64,000 nt of DNA, from the NCBI RefSeq assembly GCF_026210795.1, contig NC_089431.1:4216001-4280000 (forward strand), in the 5' to 3' direction. Of this stretch, positions 48,223-60,702 are shown piece after piece. Position numbers and translations under genes: made by a program. Under the pieces are notes generated by a model. The model was given only the letters and a program-made list of their open reading frames with translations, was not told the origin of the DNA and searched no databases. This DNA comes from Rhizophagus irregularis (lineage: Eukaryota > Glomeromycota > Glomeromycetes > Glomerales > Glomeraceae). Within the stretch, counting starts at the first letter, position 1; each line of letters begins with the position of its first letter.

Positions 48223-49675
48223 TTTAAATTCGTAGTAATATCAGAATCACTATAATGAAACGAAAAGGAACAAATGAAGAGAGATATTAAATTGATTATG
48301 TGATTCTGATGCAGACGGACCATTTTCTAAGTTCTATGAAAATTTTCAGTCATGTGAGTAGTATAAGACTAGTGTAAGCAAATCACATTGTAACTTAATC
48401 ACGTGTAATAAATTAACCATTGCGCCCATCTTTACTATGCAAGTCGTTAGCTTCTTCACTGTAAAATAAATTAATGAATTGATTTATTAATATATATAAG
48501 GTACGGTTGTTATATTTAACCCACAATACTTTCCTATTTTTATTTTAAAAAAAATTTGGATGATTATAAATATTATGTTATTGCAATTAAAGTCAGTAAT
48601 AATCCTTACACAAAAAATATTCAATTTTCATCAAAGCTTCTTCTTACATTACATTTATTACATTCTTTGCCATTTTTCTATTGAATTTTAAGTTTTTATT
48701 CCGCCGGTTCTTATAAAATATATCTCTCATTAAAATTCATTAAAATTTTTTTAAGAAATAAAATAATTCATTCGTTTGTAGTTTCAAGAAATTTTCTAGC
48801 ATTCAGATATGTGCTGTATATATCAATGTATTTTTTATGGGAAATCTAGGTGCTACATTAGGAGCAAAATAGATTAAATGTAGAATTTGTTTGATAAATG
48901 TGAACTTGATCAGTACTTGATTTATATATAAAATGATTTATATGTATATAAATGGTTCCAATCCCATAAGTTATGTGCCATTCTACAATCTTACCGTGTG
49001 ATTATCTGTTATATCTGAATGTCTTAATCATTTCAACAATAGACTTTGTGAAATAAATTAAATTATTGTTTCTATTATTATTGTTATTACACTATTTATC
49101 TCCTACTAGTAATCGAGATCTTTTTTGCTTGACGAAAAAAAATACTAGTATTGTCGAAATTTATAGTAATACAGAAAAATATCATTATGTAAATATAATT
49201 TAAATTTAATTACTTTGTAATATATTTTGAAAAAAAGAAAAAATTTCGTATGTAAATCGTCAAATATATGTACTATCTGGAATTTTTCACGTAATATTTA
49301 ATCTTAAAATATTGAATTAACTGAATTTAACTCTTAGAAATAATCTTTATTGTTCTTATTTTAAAATGATATTAAAATGAATGAAAATTAAAATTTTGTT
49401 CTCTATTTGCTTAAGACTTAAGATTAACTTTTTTTAAATTTTCTTTTTATTATATATATAATGTATACTCTCCTAATTGCACGCTCATAAATTCAATAAA
49501 TTCCAAGTTTGCAACGCCATGTTCTATATAGGAAGCATTCATCATTTAGATTTCTTAAGGAATAATTTACAATTTAATTTAGCGTCAAATGAATTGTTAC
49601 TTTCCTTAACATCATTTATTAAATGACGATAAATATGTATATGTAAGAATAAAATAAGTTAATTTTGTTTTTCTA
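48223..49675. other. Spacer, partly duplicated
   Basis: 48890-49140 matches 56470-56780 (landmark GTTTGATAAATGTGAACTTG), so this is the distal flank of kinase units 3 and 4. No gene seen. Confidence 0.45.
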
Positions 49676-49859
49676 ACAAAGCGGAACACTCGTTCCAATT
49701 AAAGGTTGGAACCGGGATTACAATCCCAGGGTGCGAGTAGTAGAGCGGAAGCTACACTAAACATAAGAGATAAGAATATTACGAAAACAAAGTATTTATT
49801 CGACTTCATCATCTTTATGTTATTATTGGGTTTATTAGGTTATAAAAATTTAGGCTTAG

Positions 49860-50275
49860 TCCGAAAAGTCTTAATCGGTTAACAACCGGTAACCAACCCT
49901 TTAACCGATTAATTAACCGGTTAAAACTCAATCCTAGTCAGCATTCAGGATTAGCATCAAATATATTTTTAATCCCGGACAAAATTAGGCCAGAACCAAA
50001 ACTCTAACTAATCATATCAGTTCGAAACGAAACTCTGGAAATTCAGGCCGAAATTATCTGGCCAGCACTATGAATTTCGGCCCGCATTATGAATTTTATA
50101 ACACAAAAAATTCCACGTGTGGCTTTCTTACCTTTATCCGCCGAAATCCCGTGATTTATAATTCTGGCCGGCACTGTAAATTTGGCCAGAAGTACAAAAT
50201 GTTTTCATTTTAACCGCCGCCGGCGGTTACAAATGTCTTAACCGGTTAACCGTTTTAACAATGTAAATCATTTTT
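49860..50275. repeat. TTAACCGGTTAA-type and GGCCAGCACTATGAATT-type repeat block
   Basis: AACCGGTTAA-like words flank both ends (49876-49925 and 50212-50260). Between them are two copies of the palindromic GGCCAG-AGTGCC-GGCC family (about 50058-50085 and 50163-50205). It lies in the 3' flank of kinase copy 3 and is absent from copies 2 and 4, so it is probably a nested insertion. Confidence 0.5.
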
Positions 50276-50483
50276 CATATAAAAAAAAACTAGACTTTGA
50301 TAAAAAAAAATTAATTTATTGATAATATAATATATTTCCATTATTGATGATAAATAAAATACACTTTCTATAAACGTTTTAAAATTAGATATCAAAATTA
50401 TATTCATTGGTAATATATTCTGTAAACATGAATTAAGAAAATTAGGTTAGAATTTAATATTAAAAAATTATTATAGTATATAA

Positions 50484-52171
50484 TTATTTACCATTATTAT
50501 TTAAAGGTTTTATATCAATATCTAATTCGATTTCGTTTGTAAAATAATCTAAAGAAAAAATATACGTAAATTTTTAATAAATCAAGTTATGAAATTGGTA
50601 TATTATCACAAAAAAAAAAAAAATTATTACCATTATTTTCATTTTCAAATAATTTTTTTCTTTTAATACTTTGACCTAAATAAATTTTAGTTAAATAAAT
50701 ATTGACATCCTAAAATCTTTAGTATTATAAATTACATTGATATCATACCTTCATCATTATTATCTTCAAAATTTCTTTTGACTTTTTCTAAGTTAACAGA
50801 TTGACTTCTTAAACTTCTTAAAGACATTGCAGAATTAATCATGCCACTTAAAGGCCTACTCTTATAAATAGCACCTAAGTGATTAGTTGTTACAGGTCCA
50901 ATATCTGATGATTCTATAATTTCAGTTGGATTATTATATTCATAGAAACTTTTCCGTTCATTTTCATACATTTCACCAATTCTAATATATATATCATCGG
51001 CTGTTGGTCTTTTATCCGGATTAGAATCCCAACATTCTTTCATTAATTCAATAAATCCTTCGGGTGCATTTGTGACAATTGGTGGTCGTAAACCATCACT
51101 TATTTCAATAATTAGATATATATCATGATTTCGATCCCAAAAAGGTCTTCTACCTGTCATAAACTCCCACATAATCATTCCAAAACTATATATATCTGAA
51201 TCTTTAATATATTTTTTTCCTTGAAAAATCTCTGGTGCCATATAAGGAATAATACCATAATTCTCATTGTTATCTGTCGATTCAGTTGCAGATTTACTTA
51301 TTCCTAGATCACCTATATATGCACAAGAATCAAAAAAAATATTTCCACTATGCAAATCTCTGTGAATAATATCTAATCTGTGTATATTAACAAGTCCAAT
51401 TGCGATTGTTACTAAATTACTCAGCTTATCAAACCATTTAATGTTATAAAAATTATTACTTATATAACGTATTAAATCACCTTTACTATAATATGGCATA
51501 ATAATCATAAAATCTTGTGTCTTTAAGTCTTGAGTAATACCAAAATATTCACTAATATAATTATGCCGAGTTTTATAAGTGTCTTGAGATATCTTATCTC
51601 TTTTATACTTAACCCGATATTTTTCAAACTGTGTTTTCCATTTTGTATAATAATTATAAAAAATCTTAAGCTAGAACAAAAAAGGTTATGTTATTAATTA
51701 TCTACAATTTATTAAACCAAATTATTTTAAAATATTGTACTATTTTACCTCATTTAGCTCCTTAGACGTGATATTTTTAGAATTATTTAGTTTTTTGAGA
51801 ACAACTGTACGATTAAACCAAGTTGCTTTATATATTTTGCTAAATCCTCCCTCAGCAATAAATTCTATATTTTTGAATTGATTATAGGGAACAAACTTCA
51901 ATTTTCCTTCACTTCTGGCAAGATTAACTTGTGTATATCTAATGAAATCATCAATAATTTTGTTTCCACTCGGTATAAATCTTTTCTTCATTTTGTAACA
52001 AACGTGACAAATCTGGTGACTTTTGTCTAAAGGTTTCCTTCTTTTATTGCATTCATTGCATTCAATTTTTACGCACTTTGATTTGACTATGGTTTGCGTT
52101 GATTGAAATGAAGATGTGTCATTTGATATCAAAAAATCAATTTTATATTTATAATTTGTTAATTGGTTCAT
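50484..52171 (-). CDS. Protein kinase, copy 3, 484 aa
   Basis: Exons 51749-52171, 50749-51670, 50631-50675 and 50484-50548 join to 1455 nt. The zinc-ribbon-like motif (CNECNKRRKP..CHVCYKM) is at residues about 38-62. The kinase domain starts about residue 95 (AEGGFSKIYKATW, VVLKKLNN) and contains HRDLHSGNIFF, GDLGISKSATES, YMAPEIF and GRRPFWDRNHD. The tail after about residue 420 is basic then acidic (NLEKVKRNFEDNNDE, QSIKRKKLFENEN, DYFTNEIELDID) and ends NNNGK. KVKR and KRKK could act as a nuclear localisation signal (inference). It is the only copy of the four with an undamaged tail, so the best model for the family. The last GT could instead be a donor to an unseen exon. Confidence 0.85.
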
Positions 52172-52454
52172 AATTATTTATCTATAATGTGTTTGTTTAC
52201 TTTTGAATATATTAAAAGAAGCGGCTTCTATATATATACATTTTTGTAGTAAAAATGGTTTATTATTGAATAATGAATTCTTTACAAAATTAAAAAAATT
52301 CTATGTATAATTCCCGAATAGTAGAAGATTCTAATGTTTGAAACAAAATGGATCCTACATTGTTTAATTAATTGATTTTTTTAATGCTTAATATGACTAA
52401 ATCGATTTTATTTGTAATACATATCTGAAATTTCAATGACCGATGCTATTTTAT

Positions 52455-52500
52455 AATTCTGGCCAAATTTTTAGTGCCGGCCAGAATCATATTTCACGTG
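52455..52500. repeat. GGCCAGAAT-type palindromic repeat
   Basis: TTCTGGCCAAATTTTTAG and TGCCGGCCAGAATC form a short inverted repeat. Part of an insertion of about 230 bp in the 5' flank of kinase copy 3 that copies 2 and 4 lack. Confidence 0.45.
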
Positions 52501-52799
52501 ACATCGGACAAAAGTTTAGCCACTCGATTTGATGAAATTTTGTTTACATTAATGTTATACAAATTTATAATGGCGACTTTCAAGTTTCAACTAGAGTTTC
52601 ATTTTGGAATAATCCGAAATTGCCGAGTTTTGGAAACATGTATAATTTGTACTGTACGTTCCATCGCAGAATTCTTAGAATTTTCACAATATGACTTACA
52701 TTGTGCAACTCACAATATTAACGATCTTTACGAGAAAAATATAATTAAGCAATAAAATATTGATACTTAGCAAATTCTTTCATAAAGTAAGAAAACACT

Positions 52800-54425
52800 T
52801 AATCAAAGGTTCTTTGGAGGTCGAATAATTTAGAATTTAGTAAATAAACAGAGATATTTAATAGAGATTTTTATTAAAATATTTTAAAAGACCATATCAA
52901 TTAATTTCAAAATTTGAAAATTTTTATTAAAGTCTAGAAAAAGAAAATTTAGTGATTTAATCTAGTAATATTTTTTGAAATTTAAAAAAGGAATAATTTT
53001 TTCAAAACTAATTGATAAATTGATAAAATGATTAAAAATTTTGTTACATCAAATGTAGCTTTGTCTTTTAATCAAAAAGGAATTGTAGATGAGTAATATC
53101 TAATGAACAACTAGTAATTTTTTAATCGTCAATTACTTTTTTTTAAAAAAATAAAACGTACAGTATTTTATACATGAAATAAAATAAAGATATATTAAAA
53201 TTCTAAATATATTTAAAATTCTCTTTTATAACATAATATTTCAGGTAAAAAATTATTCTTATAAATTAATGCGTCAAGTTTCATTATTTTTCTTTTTTAT
53301 TTAATCGATAAAATTCAAGGAGTAATGATAATATAAATTATTTTATCAAAATTACTTAATTTCTAATATTTTTTAAAATTAAAAAAAAAAAATTATTTTG
53401 GTTTATAAATTAATTGGTTTATGCCGTGCAAAAAAAACCAAAAAAAAAAAATTAAAATTGTTGTCATTATACATTTATACTTTGTGTACATAACACTTCG
53501 GTAAACAAATATATTTTCGACGTTCCCGTATGAATGTAGAAAATTTTCAAAATTTTAAAGAGTAAATTGTACAGTATGTTATTGCGATCACCGAACGCTC
53601 TTATAGTTTGAGTAAAATAGTAGTTATCAAATATTAGCCGATTTACAAGATGATTTACCCAAATTGACATGATGCGCTGTCTTTATATAAATTTCAATAA
53701 CGGACTATATAAAACGTTGTCTAAATGATTAGTTTAGTCGTTGCGTAAAAATTTTATAAAATAAATAATCTATATTCAATTATTGATTGATAAATTCCGG
53801 AAAAATTCGGCGGAAATCACATTAAATCATTAAATCATTTAAAAAAGTTTAATACTATATCTGGTAATATCTATTGTATTGTTTATTTGATCAAATGACC
53901 CCATTTTAAGTTATTCCGTAGGAATTTTTAAAAAAGCATGTGCAAGCATGCGTTTTTTATGATCTGTATCACATAAATATTTAAGATGATTACTAATAAC
54001 TAACTTTTACAGGCATATGTTAAATGTTAAACAAACATCCAACCTAAATATAAAGAAAATATTCCTTTTTTGTTAAAATTAACTCACAATTTCCGCCCTT
54101 TTACTAATTTAACCGGTAATATACCGTACAACGCGCTTATTTTCGTTCGGCGAGATAACCACGTGATAAAACCACCATCAAGACTCGACTATGAAACGTA
54201 ATGTTTGTCGCTTTGCAGTTATTCGTGTATTTTATTTTTTATTATACAAAACTTAGGAAATATTTAATTTTGACTTGGTTATTTTATTAACATTTTTTTA
54301 TAATTTTTAATTTTTATAATTTTTTATAATTTTTCTTTTTCTATTTTTTTTTTAAAAAAAAAGGTATACGAAAATAAATATATTGAAAATAAAAATAGAT
54401 TTAAAAAATATTTAAACTTTTTCTT
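52800..54425. other. Duplicated kinase flank, then spacer
   Basis: To about 53690 this matches the flank of kinase copy 2. After that it is unique AT-rich DNA downstream of the BTB-BACK-TLDc gene. No gene seen. Confidence 0.45.
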
Positions 54426-55962
54426 TTATAGTAACTTATTTTCTTTTATAATTTGAAATACTTCATATTCTTCTATGGAAAATCTATCCCCTGATTCTCT
54501 TATTGGAACTTCATAAGAAGATTTTTTACAATAATTATCATCATAATAATTTAAACCTGATAATGTAAGATCACCATCACCAAATGAAGGACCATGAATA
54601 AACCAATTATTTATAGCTTGCTTTTCATTTTTTACTCGACTTAAAATATGATTATCAATATTATCTTTATCCTTAAAAGAAAATATGAAATTATCTTTAG
54701 CGATATCTAACATTGAATCAGAATCCCAAGTAATTTGATTATACCCTCCAAGAATTTCATTATGATATTTCACTTTAATAATTGATACTGTATGAGGTAA
54801 ACAATCACAAATCTCATGAAATTTTTTAGGTGAAAATCCATCACGAGATCCACGTATTAATAATTTAAAATCGTAAGTATTATTTGTTATTAACTTATCC
54901 GTAATATCATATCTATCTATCCAACTTGATATTAATTCTGCATGTTGTGATGTGATTATTTTTGAATCAATACTTTTAATATTCTTTGAATTGATTTCTT
55001 TTGGTATATAAGATTTTGTTCCTTCACTTTTATTATTATTATTATTACTATTATTGGGATCTAAATAATATTTAATTAAATTTTTATGTAATTCTTTTGG
55101 TAAAACTTTCTTATAAGGTAATACTTTAACCAAGAATTCTTTAGAACTTAAATTATAGAATTTAATGAAAGGAATGAATTTCTCCAAGGTATCTCTTAAA
55201 ATGTTAAAATCTTCTTTTGAAAACTTTGTAGGATCTGAAGGAAGTTCGGGATTTTGTGCAAGTCCCCATTTAAGAACATGATCCCAAACTTCAATTTCGT
55301 TCATTGTAAGATTATCATTTTGAATTAAATTGATTAATAATTTTTCAGGAATTGAAAAGAAATTTGGTGTATGAAATATCTTATCTGGATCTTTAGATAT
55401 TGAATCTGTACAATATCTTTGTAATTCCAAGAAAGTTTCGTTCTTAAAACTTGTTTGATATACGAGATTAAAATTTTTTTCAACCCATGTTGATTTTTTT
55501 TTAATTAAATAAGATTGTATATAAGTGATTAATTCTCTAAGACTAAGTTCACCGGCAGCGACCAAGATTCTAACGACATCTGTAGTATCAAATTTTTCCA
55601 AAGATATTTTTCCACCATAAATATACCTAAAATAAAATAATTTAACGGTTAAAAATTTTTAATTAAATTAATTTTTAAAATTTCTTTATTTTTTTTTTTA
55701 TTTACCCCAAAATTATTTCAAAAATATTAGGTGAAATATTCGGTAATTTAATATGTACTAAACTTTCATCATTCTCCTTTTTATTGGTTGACAAGATTCT
55801 TCGGAGATAAGGGGATCGATAACTTAATATGACCATATGAGCACGAAAGATTTTTATATAGGGGTCATTTCCAACTTCGATAATAATATCGTTATATTGA
55901 TCATCATCTAAAATTTCAAGTAAATTTTGTGATAATTTTAATAAAAATTTATTTTCTACCAT
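54426..55962 (-). CDS. BTB-BACK-TLDc domain protein, 485 aa
   Basis: Exon 1 is 55706-55962 (257 nt), exon 2 is 54426-55626; joined length 1458 nt. BTB occupies residues 1 to about 95 (NDIIIEVGNDPYIKIFRAHM), BACK about 100-265 (WVEKNFNLVYQTSF, WDHVLKWGLAQNPEL). An N/S-rich linker with an Asn run (about 270-290) leads to TLDc (FKLLIRGSRDGFSPKKFHEI, ILGGYNQITW, NFIFSFKD, HGPSFGDGDLTLSG, FSIEEYEVFQI). The linker is much shorter than in the 20965-22801 gene and unrelated to it. An in-frame ATG four codons upstream (55974) is possible; I prefer MVENK for agreement with the paralogues. Role as for other BTB-BACK-TLDc proteins; target unknown. Confidence 0.88.
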
Positions 55963-57340
55963 TATTGTAATCAAAACAAGTTTTATCGTTGTTATTATTT
56001 ATTTATTTATTTATTTTTTAAAAAAAAAGAAAAGAAAAATTAAAAAATAAAATTTCCGAAAAAAAAAAATTTTTAAATGTTTCGACTTTATATAAATAAA
56101 CAGGTAAATGGGAAATCAGCTGAACAAGTTTATGTATTACAAATTTTTTTTTTTTGAACCAATGTAATTTGTTTGTACATCTTTTAAACAAACACCGGTT
56201 TTTCGGAAGATTAACGAAAATTTTTGCGCAGCATAAAATTTTTTGATAACCTAATTATGGTAATGAAATAATGAATTTTAATTTATTCAAAAAGAGTAAC
56301 TTTCGAAAGTAATAAATGATAGTGACACAAATATTAACGCATTCTTTACTCCGGAATAAAATTTTCATTTGTTTCAAGTATTTATGACGTTACTTTACTT
56401 ATTTATTTGTTTGTCGTACAACATAATTATTCTTTCTCTCCCCCTATTAATTATATTTGTTCACGGAGTCCTATATTAGGAGAGAAAATAGATTAAATGC
56501 AGAATTTGTTTGATAAATGTGAACTTGATTTATGTATAAAAAAGGTTCCAGACCCATAATTTATGCGCTATGATCCTATAACGTAAATAAAAGTTTTAAC
56601 TTAATGAATAATTTTAATCATTTTAAGTAAATTATTATCTGAATGTCTTAATCATTTTGACTCATGATAATAAATCATTATAATACTATTAATTATTATT
56701 TTTATTTTCATTACATTGTTTAATCTTCTAATTGAGCATTATCTTTTTTTGCTCGACGAAAATAATAAATATATAACGTTATTATTTAGTATTGCCGAAA
56801 TTTATGGTAATTCAGAAAAAATAAATTATGTAATTGTAATTTAATTACTTACGTTACGTTTTAAAAAAAGAAAAAAATTTCGTATGTAAATCATCAAATA
56901 TATGATGTACAGTATCTGGAATTTATGATTCTTCGGGATGAATTTAATCTTAAAAAATCGAATTAGCCAAATTTAACCTTAGAAATAATCATATTAAAAT
57001 GAATGAAATTTAAAACTTCGTCTCGACTTATTTTAATTCTTTATAAATTTCCTTTTATATAACATATCAGATATGTTGTAGGTGGAAACGGAATTCCGAA
57101 TCCACATATGTGGATACGGGATGTTGGCCAGAATTAAAGCATAGTGCCGGACTAGGATTTCGTAATGCTGGCCAAGATCCGATTTCCACCGATATTCAGA
57201 AACCACATACAACATATATCTATATACTATCTGATTGCACGCTCAGGTCAATAAGTTTCAAGTTTGTAGCATCCCTAAATGTAGGAAGTATTCAAAAGAT
57301 AATTTAGATTCGTAAGGAATAATAATTTACAATTTAATAA
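55963..57340. other. BTB promoter region and duplicated spacer
   Basis: A TATA-like CTTTATATAAAT lies near 56087. 56470-56780 is shared with 48890-49140. A GGCCAG-type palindromic repeat covers about 57115-57180 (TTGGCCAGAATTAAAGCATAGTGCCGGA). No gene. Confidence 0.45.
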
Positions 57341-57673
57341 TTTTAATTTAGCGTCAAATGAATCTTTACTTTCCAAAACAACATTTATTAAATGACGATA
57401 ATAAATTTATATATAAATATGAAATACTTTTTTATTTTGTTTTCCCGTCAAGGCGAATACTTGGATGAGTAACTTCCAATGCAAATCGTTTTTCATATAA
57501 AAAAAAAATTTGATTATATATATTACCATTATTGATGATAAATAATATACACTTTCCATAAACTTTTTGATAATTTTAGATATCAAAACCATATTCCTTG
57601 GTAATATATTCTGTAAACATGAATTAAGAAAATTAAGTTAGAATTTAATATTAAAAATTATTATAGTATATAA

Positions 57674-59369
57674 TTATTTACCATGATTATTTTTTAAAGA
57701 TTCTATATCAATATCTAATTCGATTTCTTTTGTAAAAAATTTAAGTAAATTTTATTTAATCAAGTTTTGAAATTTGATATATTGTAAAAAAAAAAAAAAT
57801 TATTACCATTATTTTTATTTTCGAATAATTTTTTTCTTTTAATACTTTGACCTAAATAAATTTTAGTTGATAAATTTGATATCCTAAAATCTTTAGTATT
57901 ATAAATTACATTGATATCATACCATCATCATTATTATCTTCAAACTTTCTTTTGACTTTTTCTAAGTTAATTAAAGACATTGCAGAATTAATCATGCCAT
58001 TTAAAGGTCTACTCTTATAAATAGCACCTAAATGAATAGTTGTTACAGGTCCAATGTCTGATGATTCTATAATTTTAGTTGGATTATTGAGACCTTCCTT
58101 CCAATACATTTTATCAATTCTACTATATATATCATTGGCTGTTGGTCTTTTATTCGGATTAGAATCCCAACATTCTTTCATTAGTAATTCAATATACCCT
58201 TCGGGAGCATTTGTCACAATTGGTGGTCTTAATTCATCAAAGATTTCAATAATTAGCTTTGTATCATGATTTCGATCCCAAAAAGGTCTTCTACCTGTCA
58301 TAAACTCCCACATAATCATTCCAAAACTATATATATCTGAAGCTTTAGTATATTTTTGTCCTCGAAAAATCTCCGGTGCCATATAAGGAATAATACCATA
58401 ATTCTCATTATTATTTATAGATTCAGTTGCAGATTTACTTATTCCCAGATCACCTATATATGCATTATAAATATCTTCAAAAAAGATATTTCCACTGTGT
58501 AAATCTCTGTGAATAATTTCTAAACTATGGATATTAAAAAGTCCATTTGCGATTTGTTTTAAATTACCCAGCTTTTCAATCCAATTAATTTTATAAAAAT
58601 CATTACTTATATAACATATTAAGTCACCTTCTCTATAATATGGCATAATAATCATAAAATCTTGTGTATTTAAGTCTTGAGTAATACCAAAATAATTACT
58701 AATATAACTATAGTCCTGAGTTTCTTGGTAAGATATCTTTTTGCTTCTACGCTTAGCCCAATTATTATCAAACTGTGTTTTCCATTTTGTATAATAATTA
58801 TAAAATATCTTAAGCTAGGACAAAAAAGACTATGTTATTAATTATCTACAATTTATTAAACCAAATTATTTTAAAATATCATTGTATGTTACCTCATTTA
58901 GCTCCTTAGACGTGATATTTTTAGAATTATTTAGTTTTTTGAGAACAACTGTATAGTTAGGTTGATGAAACATGTTTTTCCGATTAACACACAAATCAAT
59001 TGGGCCATTAATCCAAGTTGCTTTGTAAATTTTACTAAATCCTCCCTCAGCAATAAATTCAATATTTTTGAATTGATCATAGGGAACAAACTCCATTTTT
59101 CCTTCCACTTTGATAAGATTAACTTGTGTATATTTGATAAAATTGTCAATAATTTTGTTTCCACTCGGTTTAAATAATTTCTTCATTTTATAACAAACGT
59201 GACAAATCTGGTGACTTTTGTCTAAAGGTTTCCTTCTTTTATTACATTCTTTACATTTCTCTTTTTTATACTTTGAATTAACTACTATGGTCTGCGTTGA
59301 CTGAAATGAAGATGTATCATTTGATATCAAAAAGTCAATTTTATATTTATAATTTGTTAATTGGTTCAT
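57674..59369 (-). CDS. Protein kinase, copy 4, about 470 aa, altered C-terminus
   Basis: Exon 1 is 58893-59369 (159 codons), exon 2 is 57923-58814 and exon 3 is 57807-57851. Domains match copy 3: zinc-ribbon-like CKECNKRRKP..CHVCYKM, AEGGFSKIYKATW, HRDLHSGNIFF, GDLGISKSATES, YMAPEIF. Relative to the other copies, a short deletion removes the LRSLRSQS segment near 57965. The acceptor of the last intron has changed: where copy 3 has CTTTAG before the final exon, this copy has ACTTAA (near 57735), so the exon 57674-57735 (TKEIELDIDIESL) may not be used. Reading on past exon 3 gives about 17 further residues and a stop. The catalytic domain appears fully functional. Confidence 0.78.
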
Positions 59370-59377
59370 AATTATTT

Positions 59378-59998
59378 TGTTTATTTTTATTGAATATATT
59401 ATTAAAAATAAACAGCTTTTACATGTATATCTGATATATATACTTTTTTGTAATAAATAGTTTATTTGTTAAACAATCAGTGAATTCTTTTATTGCGGCT
59501 AAAAAAATTCTATGTATTAATTCCCGATAGAAGTTTCTAATGTTTGAAAACAATATAAATCTTGCATTATTATGAAATTGCTTTTTTTAATGCTTAATAT
59601 GGTTAAAATTAATTTCTATCAGACGTTTCGATTTTTATTGTACGTTCCGATCGTTCTGTTGCAGAATTCTTGGGACTATCACAATGAAACTTGCATTGTG
59701 CAACGTTAAAGTTTCACAAACCTACACAATATTAACTGTCTTGAATACGAAAAAAAATCAATAAAAATATTGATACTATATAAATTCTTCAAGAAATACT
59801 TAATCCAAAGATTCTTTGGAGGTCGAATAATTTAGAATTTAATAAATAAACAGAGATGTTTTATTATATATATATATATATATATATATTGAGGAAAATC
59901 CCTATTTAAGATCATATATGATTAATGATTTTCAAATTTGAAGATTTTTATTGAAAATCTGGAAGAAAATTTAGTAATTTAATTTGATAATATTTTAT
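59378..59998. repeat. Duplicated 5' flank of kinase copy 4
   Basis: Shares AATGTTTGAAA, GCAGAATTCTTGGGACTATC and GTCGAATAATTTAGAATTTA with the flanks of copies 2 and 3. The match stops abruptly near 59998. A (TA)n run lies at 59864-59890. Confidence 0.6.
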
Positions 59999-60702
59999 GA
60001 GCTTTGTAAAGCAGGCAAAATACGCATACTATATGGTCTTTAAAAGTGTTACAATAGGTAAATAAAGGTTTGCACCAAAAATGTAAAAAAAAAATCGAAA
60101 ACAATAGAGAATTAGAAAATTTGGCAAATATCGCCAAAACGGGGAGCGACAACGAGTATGATTTTATTAAATTATTAGGGAGTATTATAAAAAGTCTGTT
60201 GAGCGTATTAGTGCAATGATGATGTGTATACATTACGGATTAACGGAGTTACGCCTGAAGGATAAAACAAGATAGCTTTAGCGAGCAAGGAAATAAACAT
60301 ATGATAGAAGTAAAAAAGCCAGTCTGTGTAACCCTTATACTGCAAAATATGTATTTTGGCAAATCAACTAACAATTCAGCAAGTTTTTCTGTATAAATTA
60401 TAACAAAGTTTATATACTTCTTTCGCTAAATGTAATTATCTTTATATGTAATTACAAATTTTCAAATAAAAACAAAGATTAATTGCAAATTACATTTACT
60501 TTTATGTGTAATATAAGCATTATGTGGGGAAAATCAGATCTCAGTTCTTCCAAATTTGTAAAAAATAATTTGAAGTATATTCGCACTATATTAGAAATTG
60601 TATAGATTAGTTTAATTATTTTTAATGGTTCCTTTCTATTTAATAAAGTAAGCTTTACCTATACTTACGCGTGTTTAAAATTGAATGTACATTATCAACT
60701 TA
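59999..60702. other. Unmatched block, possible coding scrap
   Basis: A plus-strand stretch at about 60103-60220 reads NNRELENLANIAKTGSDN and on to a stop, with coding-like composition but no family or start. Otherwise nothing. Confidence 0.25.

Noticed and set aside
48045-48323. 92-codon minus-strand frame
   Set aside because: Mostly covers the dispersed repeat at 48005-48222.
49680-49755. tRNA-like stretch (GGGATTACAATCCCAGGGTGCGAG)
   Set aside because: No complete cloverleaf could be drawn: the anticodon stem leaves a four-base loop and acceptor ends do not pair. Possibly a decayed tRNA-derived sequence.
53467-53670. 67-codon minus-strand frame in a kinase flank
   Set aside because: Lies in duplicated noncoding flank; the frame is not kept in the matching DNA of the other units.
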